Shown piece by piece: positions 39,276 through 45,985 of a DNA stretch of 45,985 nucleotides. The notes below the pieces were generated by a model. That model had not been told where the DNA came from. It saw only the letters and a program-made list of their open reading frames with translations, and ran no database searches. Numbering within the stretch: position 1 is the first letter of the stretch; each line of letters opens with the position of its first letter. Source of the stretch: Singulisphaera sp. GP187 (GTDB taxonomy: Bacteria; Planctomycetota; Planctomycetia; Gemmatales; Gemmataceae); the NCBI GenBank assembly GCA_945905925.1, contig CAMDQN010000047.1:1-45985 (forward strand), read 5' to 3'. The translations under genes were made by a program, and so were the position numbers.

Positions 39276-40439
39276 TTACTGGCACGCCACCGCGACGCGC
39301 ACCGGGCGTTCGGCTTCAGCGAACCGGAATGCTTCGTTCACTTCCGCGAGCGGAAACGACTTCGACACGAGTTCCGCGAACGGGTATCGCGAGTGGTTGG
39401 CCTCGAGGAACTCGACTGCGGTTGCGAGGTCTTGCGGGGCGTAGTTGTGAACGCCGGTGATCGTGAGGCACCGGCGGATGACCGTTTCCGGGAACACCGG
39501 CACCGAGTCGGTGGGGAACACTGCGCCAACCCACACTGCGGTTCCGCCAACGCGTAACACGTCGAGCGACGCGCGACACGCGTCCGGCGAACCGCTCAGT
39601 TCGAGCGCGAGGTCCGCGCCGCGGCCGTGCGTGACTGAGTTCACGAGATCCACGAGCGCATCCGGCTTCGCAAGGTGCCGCGCGCCGAACCTGGCCGCTT
39701 GTGACAACCGACTGTCACTCACGTCGCACGCGATCGCGGTGAGGCCGAGCGAATCGGCCCATGCGCACGCGGTCAAGCCGAGCATCCCGAGACCGAAGAC
39801 AACACAAGAACCTCTCCCCCCAACCCCCTCCCCTAAGAAGGGAGGGGGAGTAAAACCTTTGCGCGCCGCAAACGCACCCTCAGCGCCTTGCCCCCCCTCC
39901 CTTCTTAGGGGAGGGGGTTGGGGGGAGAGGTTCTTCAGCGCCGCCGCGACGGTTGCGGTCGCACACCCCGCGGGCGCCGCGACCGCGTCCGGCAACCCCT
40001 CCGGCACCTTCACGATCGCCGTGCCGCGAAGCAAGTGACAGTGCGTTGACAGCCCGCCCACCGGACCGCACTGCGGCGTGATTGCTTCGTGCCCGTACTT
40101 GCGCAGCGATTCACACTTCTGGGGAAGCCCGCGCGTGCAAAAGAAGCACGTTCCACACGACACCGCGACCGCCCACACAACGCGGTCCCCCACGCACACC
40201 GGTTCGCCGCTCACGGTGCGAAGATCGCCGTTCACCTCTTCGACCACGCCGACCGGTTCGTGACCGAGTACGCACGGTGTCTTCTCTTTGCGCTTCCCGG
40301 TGAACGTGTGCAGATCGCTTCCGCACACTGTACATAGCGACACGCGAGCCAGCGCCTCGCCCGGTTGCAGCGCGGGGCGCGCGCACCGTTCCACGTGGAA
40401 CGGTGTACCGGGTCCGTCGAAGATCGCGGCGTGGATCAT
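39276..40439 (-). CDS. zinc-dependent alcohol dehydrogenase, phosphonate-catabolism type, with repeat insert
   Basis: A 387-residue medium-chain dehydrogenase resembling TIGR03366, alcohol dehydrogenases linked to phosphonate breakdown. It has the catalytic zinc site VCGSDLHTFTG and GHEPVGVVEEV, the structural zinc cysteines CGTCFFCTRGLPQKC, and GGLSTHCHLLRGTAIVKVPE. About residues 169-211 are encoded by a perfect 42-bp-arm inverted repeat, placed just before the NAD-binding CVVFGLGMLGLTAC strand-turn-helix. The insert begins NLSPQPPPLRREGG, a sequence type known from repeat-derived protein segments. Its ATG overlaps the stop of the transporter gene (ATGA, 40436-40439), so the two are coupled. 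A long in-frame extension to 40967 lies inside the transporter gene and is not coding. Confidence 0.87.
   Translation of the reverse strand: MIHAAIFDGPGTPFHVERCARPALQPGEALARVSLCTVCGSDLHTFTGKRKEKTPCVLGHEPVGVVEEVNGDLRTVSGEPVCVGDRVVWAVAVSCGTCFFCTRGLPQKCESLRKYGHEAITPQCGPVGGLSTHCHLLRGTAIVKVPEGLPDAVAAPAGCATATVAAALKNLSPQPPPLRREGGQGAEGAFAARKGFTPPPFLGEGVGGRGSCVVFGLGMLGLTACAWADSLGLTAIACDVSDSRLSQAARFGARHLAKPDALVDLVNSVTHGRGADLALELSGSPDACRASLDVLRVGGTAVWVGAVFPTDSVPVFPETVIRRCLTITGVHNYAPQDLATAVEFLEANHSRYPFAELVSKSFPLAEVNEAFRFAEAERPVRVAVACQ
39807..39934. repeat. perfect 42-bp inverted repeat inside the dehydrogenase gene
   Basis: Bases 39807-39848 and 39893-39934 are exact reverse complements with a 44-base centre. 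Each arm contains CCTAAGAAGGGAGGGGG-type sequence that is also locally self-complementary. The total of 128 bp is translated in frame. Exactness of the arms suggests recent insertion or ongoing gene conversion. Confidence 0.9.
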
Positions 40440-41788
40440 GGCGACTGGGGAGCTTTCCCCTGCTCCTGAGAGGGAGTGCGGATTGCGTACACCGCGGCGA
40501 CGAGCATGGTGACCACCGCGACGCCCGCGAGCGTGCCGAACGCGGTACTCCAACCGTAGTGCTGCGCGATGCGGCCAATGCCGGAGCCGGCGAGCGTGGC
40601 GCCGAGGTAACCGGCAGTGTCGATCAGCCCGGCCGCGGTCGAACCGCCTCGCTGCCCGCCGAGCTTCACCGCGAGCACGCCTGAACAGAACGTGTACGGC
40701 GCGAGTAGGAAGAACGCCACCGCACCGATGAGCGCCAGCGCGGTCCACGTTTGCCCTTCGAGCGGAAGCCACGCGAACAGGCACAACACGAGAACCAGTC
40801 CGACGAGCGACGACACGACCACAAGACCATAGCGCCCGTTGAGCCGGTCTACGAGCCACCCGGCGAACACCGCCGCACACGCGCCGGCGAGCGGGAACAC
40901 GAGACTGGCCATCCCCGCCGTGCCCGCGTCCAACTTCACCACTTCCTTCAGGTACGTCGGGTTCCACAGGTTGAATGTCTCACGGATCAGCGTGAGGCCC
41001 ACGTTCATCGAACACACGAGCCAGAACGTACCACTGCCCAGGAGCGGCGCGAGCAACTTGCGGAGCGAGATCTTCTCGTGCCCGGCATCGTCGCCATACA
41101 CGTTGCCCGGCGGCGGCGGCGGTTCCGGCAAGCCCACATCCGCGGGCCGGTTCTTCAGCACGAAGAAGCTGACGCACCCGATCGCGCCGAGCGTCGCGGC
41201 GGAGGTGTAGAACACGCCCTGCCAGCCAAGACCGAGTTTCGCGACACCGCCGAGGTAGAAGCGCGCCGCCGCGTCACCGAGCAGATAGCTCATGCACAGC
41301 ACACCCATCACGGTGGCCATGCGGTTCGCGGTGAACCAGCGCGACGTGATCTGCACCAAACCGCCCCAGCCCATCGACTGCACGAACCGGTTCGCGGCCC
41401 ACACCGCGAGGAACGGCAACAACACCGCGACCGGGAATCCGAGGCTCCCGGCGGCACCCGCGAGCGGCCCGGCGACCAGCGGGCTGAGCGCGAACAGCAC
41501 TGTACAAATGACCGACGCGAACATCCCGAACAGGAAGATGCGCTTCCCGCCGACGTACTCGGCCGCGACGCCGTTGAGCGTCTTGCCGATCGCGTAGAGC
41601 AGCACGCCGACGGAAGCGATGTCGCCGATGTGCGACTTGGTCAGGCCCGCGGCGCCGTACTCATCGAGCAGCAGCGGCGACGCGACGGACAGGTTCGATC
41701 GGCACACGTAGTAGCCCGCGTAGCCGGTGAACAGCGTGGCGATGGTGACCGACTGCCAGCGGCGCAGCCGAGCGGCTTCGGACGTCAC
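40436..41788 (-). CDS. MFS transporter, organophosphate:phosphate antiporter (GlpT/UhpT-like) family
   Basis: A 450-residue, 12-helix transporter. The N-terminal FTGYAGYYVCRSNLSVASPL matches the family start, where the Arg after the Tyr-Tyr-x-Cys region contributes to phosphate binding. Later segments include DIASVGVLLYAIGKTLNGVA, GLVQITSRWFTANRMATVMG, RETFNLWNPTYLKEVVKLD and AGYLGATLAGSGIGRIAQHY. A cytoplasmic loop near residue 220 is Pro-rich. GTG at 41788 has GGAG six bases upstream. Substrates in the family are glycerol 3-phosphate, hexose 6-phosphate and phosphonate-type compounds. Coupling to a phosphonate-type alcohol dehydrogenase favours an organophosphonate here, as inference. Confidence 0.88.
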   Translation of the reverse strand: MTSEAARLRRWQSVTIATLFTGYAGYYVCRSNLSVASPLLLDEYGAAGLTKSHIGDIASVGVLLYAIGKTLNGVAAEYVGGKRIFLFGMFASVICTVLFALSPLVAGPLAGAAGSLGFPVAVLLPFLAVWAANRFVQSMGWGGLVQITSRWFTANRMATVMGVLCMSYLLGDAAARFYLGGVAKLGLGWQGVFYTSAATLGAIGCVSFFVLKNRPADVGLPEPPPPPGNVYGDDAGHEKISLRKLLAPLLGSGTFWLVCSMNVGLTLIRETFNLWNPTYLKEVVKLDAGTAGMASLVFPLAGACAAVFAGWLVDRLNGRYGLVVVSSLVGLVLVLCLFAWLPLEGQTWTALALIGAVAFFLLAPYTFCSGVLAVKLGGQRGGSTAAGLIDTAGYLGATLAGSGIGRIAQHYGWSTAFGTLAGVAVVTMLVAAVYAIRTPSQEQGKAPQSP

Positions 41789-41876
41789 TGGCGGCTCCGG
41801 GAAGTGGGAACGGTTCCCGGATTGAGATAGAGACGCAGCGCCGGACGCGAGTGAAATTCGCGTGAAGCGGCGACGC

Positions 41877-43118
41877 TCAGAACTTCAGATTCATGCCCTT
41901 TAGCCGCGCCACGGTTTCGGCCGTGAGCGCGTCCTCCTCGGTTTCGTCCTTCGCGATGTAAGTCACCGAGAAGCGGAGAAACGCGCCCGCGTCGTCCCAC
42001 GGCACGCAGCACACGCTCTGCTCGTGGATCAGGTACTGCGACGCGGCTTCTGCGTTGGCGAATACGAGATCACCGGCCGATTTCGGCGCGCTCGCGTAGA
42101 GGAAGTACGTGCCGCCCGGCATCTCGCACTTGAAGCCCACTTGCTTCAGTGCCGCGACCAGCTTTTCCAGCCGGCGCTTGTACTTCGCACGGATTTGCAC
42201 GGGGATTTCCGGTGTGCGCAGCGCTTGCGCCGCCGCGTGCTGCACCGCCATGAACTGACCGCTGTCGCTGTTGTCCTTCACGTCAGCGTAGGCTTGCACG
42301 ATCTTCGGGTGCCCGCATACGAACCCGAGTCGCCAGCCGATCATGTTGAACCCCTTCGACATCGAGTGAACCTCGACGCCGACTTCTTTCGCGCCGTCCA
42401 CCTGAAGGAAGCTGAGCGGTTCGGCCTTGTAGCTCAACAGGATGTGTGCCGCGTCCTGCACGATCACGATCTGGTTCTTGTGCGCGAACTCGATGACTCG
42501 CTTGTAGAAGTCGCGCGTCGCAACGGCCCCGGTCGGGCTGTTCGGGTAGTTGATGACCATCAACTTCGCGCGCTTCTTCACGTCGTCCGAAATGCCGTCG
42601 AGATCGGGGAAGAAGCCGTTCTTCTCCAGCAGTGGGAGCCGAACCACTTCGCCACCGAGATAGCGTGTCCACGTGCCCGCGACCGGGTAGCCCGGCACGG
42701 TCATCAGGGTCACGTCGCCGGGGTTGATGAACACCGCGGGGAGCATCGCGTAGGCGGGCTTGCTGCCGATACAGTGACAGACCTCGGTCACCGGGTCGAG
42801 GGTGACGCCGAATTGCCGCTTCATGAACTCTGCGGCGGCGTCCTTGTAGTTCTGGATGCCGTTGTCCGCGTAGCCGCGGTTATCGACCTTGTTCGCTTCG
42901 CGCGTGAGCGCGTCGCGTACGCTGGCGTCGGCCATGTCGTCGTTTTCGCCAATGCCGAAGTCGAGCAATTTGCGCTCGGGGTGTTCGGCGAGTGCTTTCC
43001 GCTTGGCGCGTTTGATCTTCTCGAACTTGTAGATGTCGGTGCCCTTGCCGTAGTTGGCCCCGCCGATGCGGTCGGCGAACAGCGACTGGAACCACGGATC
43101 GGAAACGGTGGCGGACAT
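41877..43118 (-). CDS. dapL: LL-diaminopimelate aminotransferase-like class I/II aminotransferase
   Basis: A 413-residue fold-type I PLP enzyme. The start YGKGTDIYKFEKIKRAKRKA with LLDFGIGENDDMAD matches DapL-type proteins, which turn tetrahydrodipicolinate into LL-diaminopimelate for lysine and peptidoglycan. Further PLP-site segments are GYADNGIQNYKDAAAEFM, KLMVINYPNSPTGAVATRDF (the Asn-Pro pair), VQDAAHILLSY, and the Schiff-base Lys255 in HSMSKGFNMIGWRLGF. Other aminotransferases of the class, including a phosphonate-related 2-aminoethylphosphonate one, have different signatures, but a substrate shift cannot be excluded. It is upstream of the transporter gene by 88 bases, so these genes may be co-transcribed. 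Confidence 0.75.
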   Translation of the reverse strand: MSATVSDPWFQSLFADRIGGANYGKGTDIYKFEKIKRAKRKALAEHPERKLLDFGIGENDDMADASVRDALTREANKVDNRGYADNGIQNYKDAAAEFMKRQFGVTLDPVTEVCHCIGSKPAYAMLPAVFINPGDVTLMTVPGYPVAGTWTRYLGGEVVRLPLLEKNGFFPDLDGISDDVKKRAKLMVINYPNSPTGAVATRDFYKRVIEFAHKNQIVIVQDAAHILLSYKAEPLSFLQVDGAKEVGVEVHSMSKGFNMIGWRLGFVCGHPKIVQAYADVKDNSDSGQFMAVQHAAAQALRTPEIPVQIRAKYKRRLEKLVAALKQVGFKCEMPGGTYFLYASAPKSAGDLVFANAEAASQYLIHEQSVCCVPWDDAGAFLRFSVTYIAKDETEEDALTAETVARLKGMNLKF

Positions 43119-43195
43119 AGCGGAGCGGCCCTTGCGCGGGAGAGTGGAACGGGAATCCCGCTGTTGTATTTGGTGGCACTGAAGTGGGAAACGGA

Positions 43196-43223
43196 AGCGC
43201 CCGCAGCTTTCACCGCGGGCGCT
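43196..43223 (-). terminator. 9-bp stem hairpin after the membrane Cys/His protein gene
   Basis: AGCGCCCGC (43196-43204) pairs with GCGGGCGCT (43215-43223) across a 10-base loop, 25 bases past the stop of the minus-strand gene at 43248. No long T run follows, so a rho-independent role is likely but not certain. Confidence 0.55.
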
Positions 43224-43247
43224 GTGATTTCGCTGGGTGTGCGAGCG

Positions 43248-44213
43248 TCACTCGGCAACGGAGGGGGCGACGACGGTCGGGTCCGGGCTGGTGCCGCCGA
43301 CGCCGACGAGCAGGTGGCCCCGGCGCCCACTGCGGTGGAACGTGTAGTCAGTGCCGTAGGGTGTCTTGTCAGCGGGGTGCAGGAACACGCCCATCGCCCC
43401 CCACTTGCCCTCGATCAGAACCGGCTGGCCCTCGGTCACGTACCGCACAACGGCGCTGTGCGTGATACTCCCAGTCTGGCGGTAGATCACCACGTCGCCC
43501 GGTTGCGGCTCATGCACTTCCATATACCCGTTGTCCTTGAGGATGGCTTCCACGTCGTCGGGGGACAGCAGGTACTTGCCGCCGGTGAAGACCCAACCGT
43601 AACAGTTCGAGGTGTCGGTCGGCGTGCCGTTGCGGATCACCTGGCCGGTGAGGCTGGCGCCGCGGAGGAACTTCTCTTCGGGACCGACCATCGTGCGGCT
43701 GTCGCGCGCGGCGATCGGTTCCTTGAGTACGATGGTGGCGCCGCGGTCGGTCACGGCACGGGCGCGGGCGGTCGGCTGGTGGAGCTGGCGCCCAAGCGTG
43801 GATTCGAGGTTCAGTGTGTTCTTGTCGGCGAGTTCGGCGTCCGTGCGATCGAACACGATCATGGCGCTGGCTGTGAGGCCCGCACCGCCCAGAGTGAGAA
43901 GCCCCCAGAGAACCAAGACCACGGCACGGGCATGGCGATGAAACCAAGCGGAGCGGAGCACCACCGACGCAACCGCGACGAACGCGACCGCAACAACCAT
44001 GACGGTACCGACACGAACGGCCAGTTCGCCCCGCGCAAACGAAAACAGGACTACGGCCACCGTCCCACAAGCCGCCAGACAGCCAACTCCGCCCAGAGCG
44101 GTTCGGCGCCAGGTCCGCGTGCCCACAAGGAGATTCACCCCGCCGGCTAGCATCAGCCCGAGGCCCGCGGCCACGAGAACAAAGAGCCGGTCGAAGTGTT
44201 CAAGACTGGTCAT
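43248..44213 (-). CDS. membrane protein with Cys/His peptidase-like domain
   Basis: A 321-residue protein with four predicted membrane helices in the first 115 residues (FVLVAAGLGLMLAGGVNLLV, ALGGVGCLAACGTVAVVLFS, VGTVMVVAVAFVAVASVVL, VVLVLWGLLTLGGAGLT). A soluble domain follows. Here TDTSNCYGWVF places Cys204 at the start of a helix and GSITHSAVVRYV places His252 on a strand, with PQPGDVVIYRQ between, the spacing and motifs of NlpC/P60 or CHAP-type cysteine hydrolases. Such enzymes cut peptidoglycan cross-bridges or act as amidases. The match is by pattern only. ATG 44213 is preferred; an upstream TTG at 44255 adds a sequence without family look. No partner gene is evident. Confidence 0.7.
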   Translation of the reverse strand: MTSLEHFDRLFVLVAAGLGLMLAGGVNLLVGTRTWRRTALGGVGCLAACGTVAVVLFSFARGELAVRVGTVMVVAVAFVAVASVVLRSAWFHRHARAVVLVLWGLLTLGGAGLTASAMIVFDRTDAELADKNTLNLESTLGRQLHQPTARARAVTDRGATIVLKEPIAARDSRTMVGPEEKFLRGASLTGQVIRNGTPTDTSNCYGWVFTGGKYLLSPDDVEAILKDNGYMEVHEPQPGDVVIYRQTGSITHSAVVRYVTEGQPVLIEGKWGAMGVFLHPADKTPYGTDYTFHRSGRRGHLLVGVGGTSPDPTVVAPSVAE

Positions 44214-44596
44214 CGTTGTCTCGGTGAACGCGGTCTGGCAATCCTGATCCAACAAGCACGCAGCCGAGGCTCAACACATTTAACACAGTAAACGTGAGGA
44301 GGTAGTGAGGCACGACAGAAAACGCCGCGAAGTCCGTGCGCCAGAAATGAGAGGGCGAACTGGAGGGATCACGATTCGCGCGAACGACCACGGATCAGCC
44401 TGCCGAAGCGAAACGTTCGGGCCGAGAAAATATGAGATCCGGCGCCGAGTGGCTGATGAAAGAAGCGTGAGAGGTTCGAGAAGCAGGGACAAGAGAGCGC
44501 GAAAGGGAGGGAAACACAAAAGCCCCGCGACCACGGCCGCGGGGCTTGCCCCGACTCATTTCCTGATTCCTGCCCTCAAATCTATGTTTCCTGTCC
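44214..44596. other. 383-bp intergenic region
   Basis: It lies between the membrane protein start (44213) and the stop of the oxidoreductase gene (44597), both on the minus strand. It contains a strong terminator at 44520-44547 for the upstream gene. The rest is GA-rich on the plus strand. A GTG-started plus-strand frame at 44305 has a good Shine-Dalgarno but runs through the terminator and is low-complexity, so it is not called. Confidence 0.45.
44520..44547 (-). terminator. rho-independent terminator of the oxidoreductase gene
   Basis: AAGCCCCGCG (44520-44529) pairs with CGCGGGGCTT (44538-44547) across an eight-base loop. On the minus strand the stem is followed by TTGTGTTT, a proper T-rich tail. 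It lies about 50 bases past the stop of the Gfo/Idh/MocA gene. Confidence 0.85.
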
Positions 44597-45883
44597 TCAC
44601 ACCTTCCACTTCGCGCGCGGCTCGCGTGACAGTTCCTTGTTCGCCTTCGCATCGTCTGTGAACAGTTCCTTAGCCGCGTCCCACTTCAGTTTGCGGCCCA
44701 ACCGGTAGCCGATGTTTCCGAGGTGGCAGATGCTCGCGGAGCGGTGCCCGGTTTCGGCCGGGCAGATTGTTTCCTTCCCGCTCTTGATACACTCTAACCA
44801 GTTCTTCTTGTGGTCGGTGCTGGCGTAGACACGCTTCTCCTTTTCGCCGATCGGCTCCTTCAGAATCGTGTCGGGCAGGCTGCTGATCCCGCCGCGACTC
44901 ACGAGAATGGTGCCCTCAGTGCCCTCGAACACGCAGTCCGCTTTGATCTCCTTGCCGTCCTTGCCCTTCGCGAACTCGTTGTGAATCATCACGACGCCGT
45001 TTGCGTAAACGAACCGCAGCCCGCGATCGCTCTTCGGGTCCGGCGGTATCACTTCGATTGGGCCGTTCGTGTCCATGCCCATCGCCCACTGCGCGATGTC
45101 GAAGTGGTGCGCGCCCATGTCGGCCAGTTGTCCGCCGCCGTACTCCTGGTAGTTCCGCCACGCGGGGAAGTGACCGTGAACCCCCTTCGGGCACAGCACG
45201 GAGTTGTATTCACGCTCCGGCGCCGGCCCGAGCCACGTGTCCCAGTCGGTGCCTTCGGGTTTCGGTTCGCCTTTCAGGTCGCAGGGAATCGCCGCGGCAC
45301 CGACGCCGATGCGCACGGTCGTGAGCTTCCCGATACGCCCGTTCCACACGTACTCAACCGCCTTGCGGAAGTGCCCGCCGAACTCGCTCCGCTGCTGGCT
45401 CCCGGTTTGAAAGATGATCTTCGCCTTCGCGACTTCGTTGACGATCCACCGGCCGTCGGTGAGGTTTTGCGTGAGTGGCTTTTCGCAGTAGATATGCTTG
45501 CCGGCGCGGGCCGCGAGCACGGCGGGGATCGCGTGCCAGTGGTCCGGCGTGGCGATCACGACCGCATCCAACCCCTTGATCGCGAGCAGTTCGCGGAAGT
45601 CGCCGTAGGTCTTCACGCCTTTGTAATCACCGGACTTGATGCGGTCCGCGTACTTCTTCTCGACGGTGGTTTTCGCGCTGTCGAGGCGCTCCTTGACCAC
45701 GTCGCACACCGCGACGACTTCGACCTCGTTGCGGCCGAGGAAGCCACCGAGGTGTCCGCGGCCCATCGTGCCGACGCCGATGAACCCAAGGTTGAGCTTT
45801 TCGTTCGCGGCGTACCCCGACGCGCGCGACAACACGAGCGGTGCCGCGGCACTCGCGGCCAGAAACTTGCGACGAGAGAGCAT
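44597..45883 (-). CDS. Tat-exported Gfo/Idh/MocA family oxidoreductase
   Basis: A 428-residue NAD(P)-dependent oxidoreductase with a Tat signal (MLSRRKFLAASAAAPLVLSR). The Rossmann motif GFIGVGTMGRGHLGGF is followed by AVVIATPDHWHAIPAVLAA and HIYCEKPLTQNL, with the family Glu-Lys-Pro that helps bind the cofactor and substrate. The C-terminal part has YGGGQLADMGAHHFDIAQWA, a typical substrate-side segment. Family members act on sugars, inositols or related compounds; no substrate can be named. AAGGAA lies about six bases upstream of the ATG. It is a single gene with its own terminator. Exported copies of this family are numerous in planctomycetes. Confidence 0.92.
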   Translation of the reverse strand: MLSRRKFLAASAAAPLVLSRASGYAANEKLNLGFIGVGTMGRGHLGGFLGRNEVEVVAVCDVVKERLDSAKTTVEKKYADRIKSGDYKGVKTYGDFRELLAIKGLDAVVIATPDHWHAIPAVLAARAGKHIYCEKPLTQNLTDGRWIVNEVAKAKIIFQTGSQQRSEFGGHFRKAVEYVWNGRIGKLTTVRIGVGAAAIPCDLKGEPKPEGTDWDTWLGPAPEREYNSVLCPKGVHGHFPAWRNYQEYGGGQLADMGAHHFDIAQWAMGMDTNGPIEVIPPDPKSDRGLRFVYANGVVMIHNEFAKGKDGKEIKADCVFEGTEGTILVSRGGISSLPDTILKEPIGEKEKRVYASTDHKKNWLECIKSGKETICPAETGHRSASICHLGNIGYRLGRKLKWDAAKELFTDDAKANKELSREPRAKWKV

Positions 45884-45928
45884 GAGAGGTTCCTTGTGTT
45901 GGGAGGGTGAAGGCCCGATGATATCCGA

Positions 45929-45956
45929 GGCGAGCGTGGGGCGTAAGCCCCCTGAT
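45929..45956. repeat. copy of the GGCGAGCG-GTAAGCCCCC repeat
   Basis: GGCGAGCGTGGGGCGTAAGC continues with CCCCTGATT. GGGGC-GTAA-GCCCC is a small hairpin. It resembles arms of the hairpin at 23824-23905 and the segment at 31144-31170. It lies upstream of the oxidoreductase gene start. Confidence 0.5.
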
Positions 45957-45958
45957 TG

Positions 45959-45985
45959 AACCTCAGCGTACGAGGTGCTGAGGTT
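45959..45985. repeat. 8-bp inverted repeat at the right edge
   Basis: AACCTCAG (45959-45966) pairs with CTGAGGTT (45978-45985) across an 11-base loop. The window ends here, so it may be part of a longer element. Confidence 0.4.

Noticed and set aside
40440-40967. N-terminal extension of the alcohol dehydrogenase frame
   Set aside because: It overlaps the transporter gene on the same strand in another frame and is Arg-rich without similarity.
42024-44150. 708-residue plus-strand frame
   Set aside because: It spans two unrelated minus-strand genes and the terminator between them, so it cannot be a real single gene.
44305-44661. Plus-strand frame with a good GGAGG site
   Set aside because: It is Arg/Lys-rich, reads through a clear terminator and into the 3' end of the oxidoreductase gene on the other strand.
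1-45985. CRISPR arrays, rRNA and tRNA genes
   Set aside because: I saw no regularly spaced direct repeats with unique spacers and no recognisable tRNA T-loop or rRNA segments. Without a dedicated search a tRNA could still be missed.

Overview
The window looks like chromosomal DNA of a planctomycete, most likely Gemmata or a close relative (Gemmataceae). This rests on lineage-typical families rather than any marker gene. They include DUF1501 secreted proteins, a DUF1549/DUF1553 protein, a DUF1559 pseudopilin-like protein, TIGR02996 repeat-companion domains, an export-type N-terminus LRLEQLEAREVPA, Tat-exported sugar isomerase and Gfo/Idh/MocA proteins, and high GC with long antisense ORFs. I saw no rRNA, tRNA, CRISPR array or intact transposase.

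Layout. 1-11.1 kb: the 3' end of a possible CHC2-type mobile or primase gene, two tandem DUF1501 genes, a 1608-residue alpha-2-macroglobulin with an intact thioester motif, a divergent fused dihydroxyacetone kinase, then a decayed tyrosine recombinase and a decayed winged-helix gene. 11.6-15.5 kb: a secreted protein with a thioredoxin-like end that lacks CxxC, a conserved unknown, a lipoprotein, and leuD on the opposite strand. 15.7-23.8 kb: an FHA-GAF-AAA+ sigma-54 activator, two tandem secreted paralogues, and an Ig-like/DUF1549/DUF1553 protein. 23.9-30.3 kb: a rifampicin-phosphotransferase-like enzyme coupled to an RNase H, tsaB, two small lipoproteins and moeA. 30.3-38.5 kb: a sugar isomerase-like protein, an FG-GAP metalloprotease, a desaturase/deoxyribosyltransferase-like/TIGR02996 operon, an orphan CoA-transferase B subunit, a TIGR02996 remnant and a DUF1559 pseudopilin. 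39-46 kb: a 71-residue unknown, a run of aminotransferase (DapL-like), organophosphate-type transporter and phosphonate-type alcohol dehydrogenase, a membrane Cys/His protein and a Tat-exported oxidoreductase.

The most striking pattern is a set of long, often perfect inverted repeats. Some sit between convergent genes and probably act as bidirectional terminators. Others lie inside reading frames: a 40-bp-arm element in moeA, a perfect 42-bp-arm element in the alcohol dehydrogenase, a perfect 28-bp palindrome in the DUF1559 gene, one arm supplying the C-terminus and stop codon of the phosphotransferase-like gene, and a related repeat in a Tat signal peptide. Palindromic repeats therefore appear to be donating protein sequence to several unrelated genes here.

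Genes that appear to work together: leuD (leucine synthesis); the coupled transporter and dehydrogenase (possibly phosphonate use); DapL (lysine and peptidoglycan precursor); tsaB (tRNA t6A); moeA (molybdenum cofactor). The secreted DUF1501, DUF1549/1553, A2M and metalloprotease proteins fit the large exported proteome of planctomycetes, but their individual functions are inferred only at family level.
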